From Microbacteriaceae bacterium UBA6152 (GTDB taxonomy: Bacteria > Actinomycetota > Actinomycetes > Actinomycetales > Microbacteriaceae), in assembly GCA_002423075.1 (NCBI GenBank), contig DIUS01000061.1:12845-19444 (forward strand): DNA of 6,600 nucleotides, in the 5' to 3' direction. Below the pieces are notes generated by a model. It saw nothing but the letters and a program-made list of their open reading frames with translations, was not told where the DNA came from and did not search any database. Position 1 is the first letter of the stretch. Each line of letters begins with the position of its first letter. Both the position numbers and the translations under genes were made by a program. Positions 5,815-6,600 of this stretch are shown here, one piece after another.

Positions 5815-6600
5815 GTGACGAACAACGATGTTCCGCAGAGGGGTTTCGCTGAAGCAGGTGCCGACCTCGAGTTGGTCGGCATCACCAAGCGATTCCCGGG
5901 CTTCACGGCGATCGAAGAACTCGACCTGACCATTCCGGCCGGTTCGTTCTTTGCTTTGCTGGGGCCCTCCGGGTGCGGCAAGACGACCACCCTGCGGCTC
6001 ATCGCCGGTCTGGAAGAGCCCACGGCGGGCCGAATCCTCATCGGCGGCAAAGACGTCACGGCGACGAAGGCGTTTCAGCGGCCGGTGAATACAGTGTTCC
6101 AGAGCTACGCGCTCTTCCCGCATATGACGATTCTCGAGAACGTCGCATTCGGGTTGCGCCGACGGGGCATCAAGAATGCCGAGCTGCTCGCGCACGAGGC
6201 GCTCACGCTCGTCGAGCTCGATCACCTCGCCACTCGCAAGCCGGGGCAACTCTCCGGCGGGCAGCAGCAGCGTGTCGCACTGGCGCGCGCCGTGGTCAAC
6301 CGACCCGCGTTGCTGCTGCTCGATGAGCCGCTCGGGGCCCTCGACCTCAAGCTGCGGCGTCAGATGCAGGTCGAACTCAAAGACATCCAGAGCGAGGTCG
6401 GCCTGACCTTCCTGCACGTGACCCACGACCAAGAAGAGGCCATGACCATGGCCGACACCGTCGCAGTCATGAACAAGGGCCGCATCGAGCAGATGGGCGC
6501 CCCGCAAGAGCTCTACGAACTGCCGCACACGACCTTCGTCGCGAAGTTCCTCGGTCAGTCGAACCTCTTCACGGGAGACGTCGTGTCGAGCTCGAGCACG
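5815..6600 (+). CDS. potA: Polyamine-type ABC transporter ATP-binding protein, PotA-like (3' partial)
   Basis: Cytoplasmic ATPase that powers import by the PotD-like binding protein and permeases expected downstream. The frame is open from GTG at 5815 to the last base, giving 262 residues; the family is usually about 350-380, so the C-terminal regulatory domain (TOBE-like) is mostly missing. All nucleotide-binding motifs are present in order: Walker A GPSGCGKT at 50-57 (Lys56), Q-loop Gln96 in [10 protein letters not shown], signature LSGGQ at 146-150 followed by Q-Q-R-V-A-L-A-R-A, Walker B LLLLDEP at 166-172 (Asp170, Glu171), D-loop G-A-L-D at 174-177, and switch His204 in V-T-H-D-Q-E-E-A. 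The stretch after His204 with G-R-I-E-Q-M-G-x-P and F-V-A-K-F-L-G is typical of the PotA/MalK/CysA group. Assignment to polyamines rests on the neighbour. A short extra N-terminus of about 17 residues precedes the domain. Confidence 0.93.
   Translation, partial: MTNNDVPQRGFAEAGADLELVGITKRFPGFTAIEELDLTIPAGSFFALLGPSGCGKTTTLRLIAGLEEPTAGRILIGGKDVTATKAFQRPVNTVFQSYALFPHMTILENVAFGLRRRGIKNAELLAHEALTLVELDHLATRKPGQLSGGQQQRVALARAVVNRPALLLLDEPLGALDLKLRRQMQVELKDIQSEVGLTFLHVTHDQEEAMTMADTVAVMNKGRIEQMGAPQELYELPHTTFVAKFLGQSNLFTGDVVSSSST

Noticed and set aside
5263..6528. Long minus-strand open frame (421 codons) opposite the binding protein and ABC ATPase
   Set aside because: The plus-strand frames have complete family motifs. 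The antisense translation is a charged Leu/Val/Glu/Arg/Gly-rich text with no recognisable domain, a common by-product of strong codon bias in G+C-rich DNA.

Overview
The window is G+C-rich, has the C/G-ending codon choice of a high-GC actinobacterium, and carries genes usual in that phylum. These are an EccC-type FtsK/SpoIIIE ATPase beside a small zinc-ribbon/FHA protein, an alanine dehydrogenase, and a polyamine-type ABC importer whose binding protein is a Tat-exported lipoprotein. A Microbacteriaceae-like host is my best guess; this is inference from gene content and style, not from a search.

Layout: (1) Positions 3-437, plus strand: a small protein with an N-terminal CxxC...CxxC zinc ribbon and an FHA (phosphothreonine-binding) domain. 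It sits at the left edge, so its true start is uncertain. (2) Positions 531-3176, plus strand: an 881-residue membrane-anchored ATPase of the type VII secretion (EccC/EssC) type, with one intact motor domain, one degenerate P-loop domain and a C-terminal domain without a visible P-loop. Together these look like the right-hand end of a T7SS-like cluster. (3) A 29-base convergent junction with a nested inverted repeat. (4) Positions 3206-4321, minus strand: a complete alanine dehydrogenase. (5) Positions 4322-4578: a divergent regulatory region with several inverted repeats, one of which could mask the ald ribosome binding site. (6) Positions 4579-5784, plus strand: a PotD/PotF-like substrate-binding lipoprotein. 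(7) Position 5815 to the window end, plus strand: the start of a PotA-like ABC ATPase, cut off by the window. The permease genes would be expected just beyond.

How the genes work together: the FHA protein and ATPase probably form one module in which Ser/Thr phosphorylation feeds into a secretion ATPase. The binding protein and ABC ATPase are one operon for importing polyamine or a related cation. Ald interconverts alanine and pyruvate plus ammonia. Its divergent pairing with the importer may be chance, or may reflect polyamine breakdown through pyruvate-dependent transaminases that yield alanine. No RNA gene, mobile element or CRISPR array was seen. The most unusual points are the reduced EccC architecture and the structured leaders in the ald/pot intergenic region. 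Nothing here clearly shows a wholly new system.
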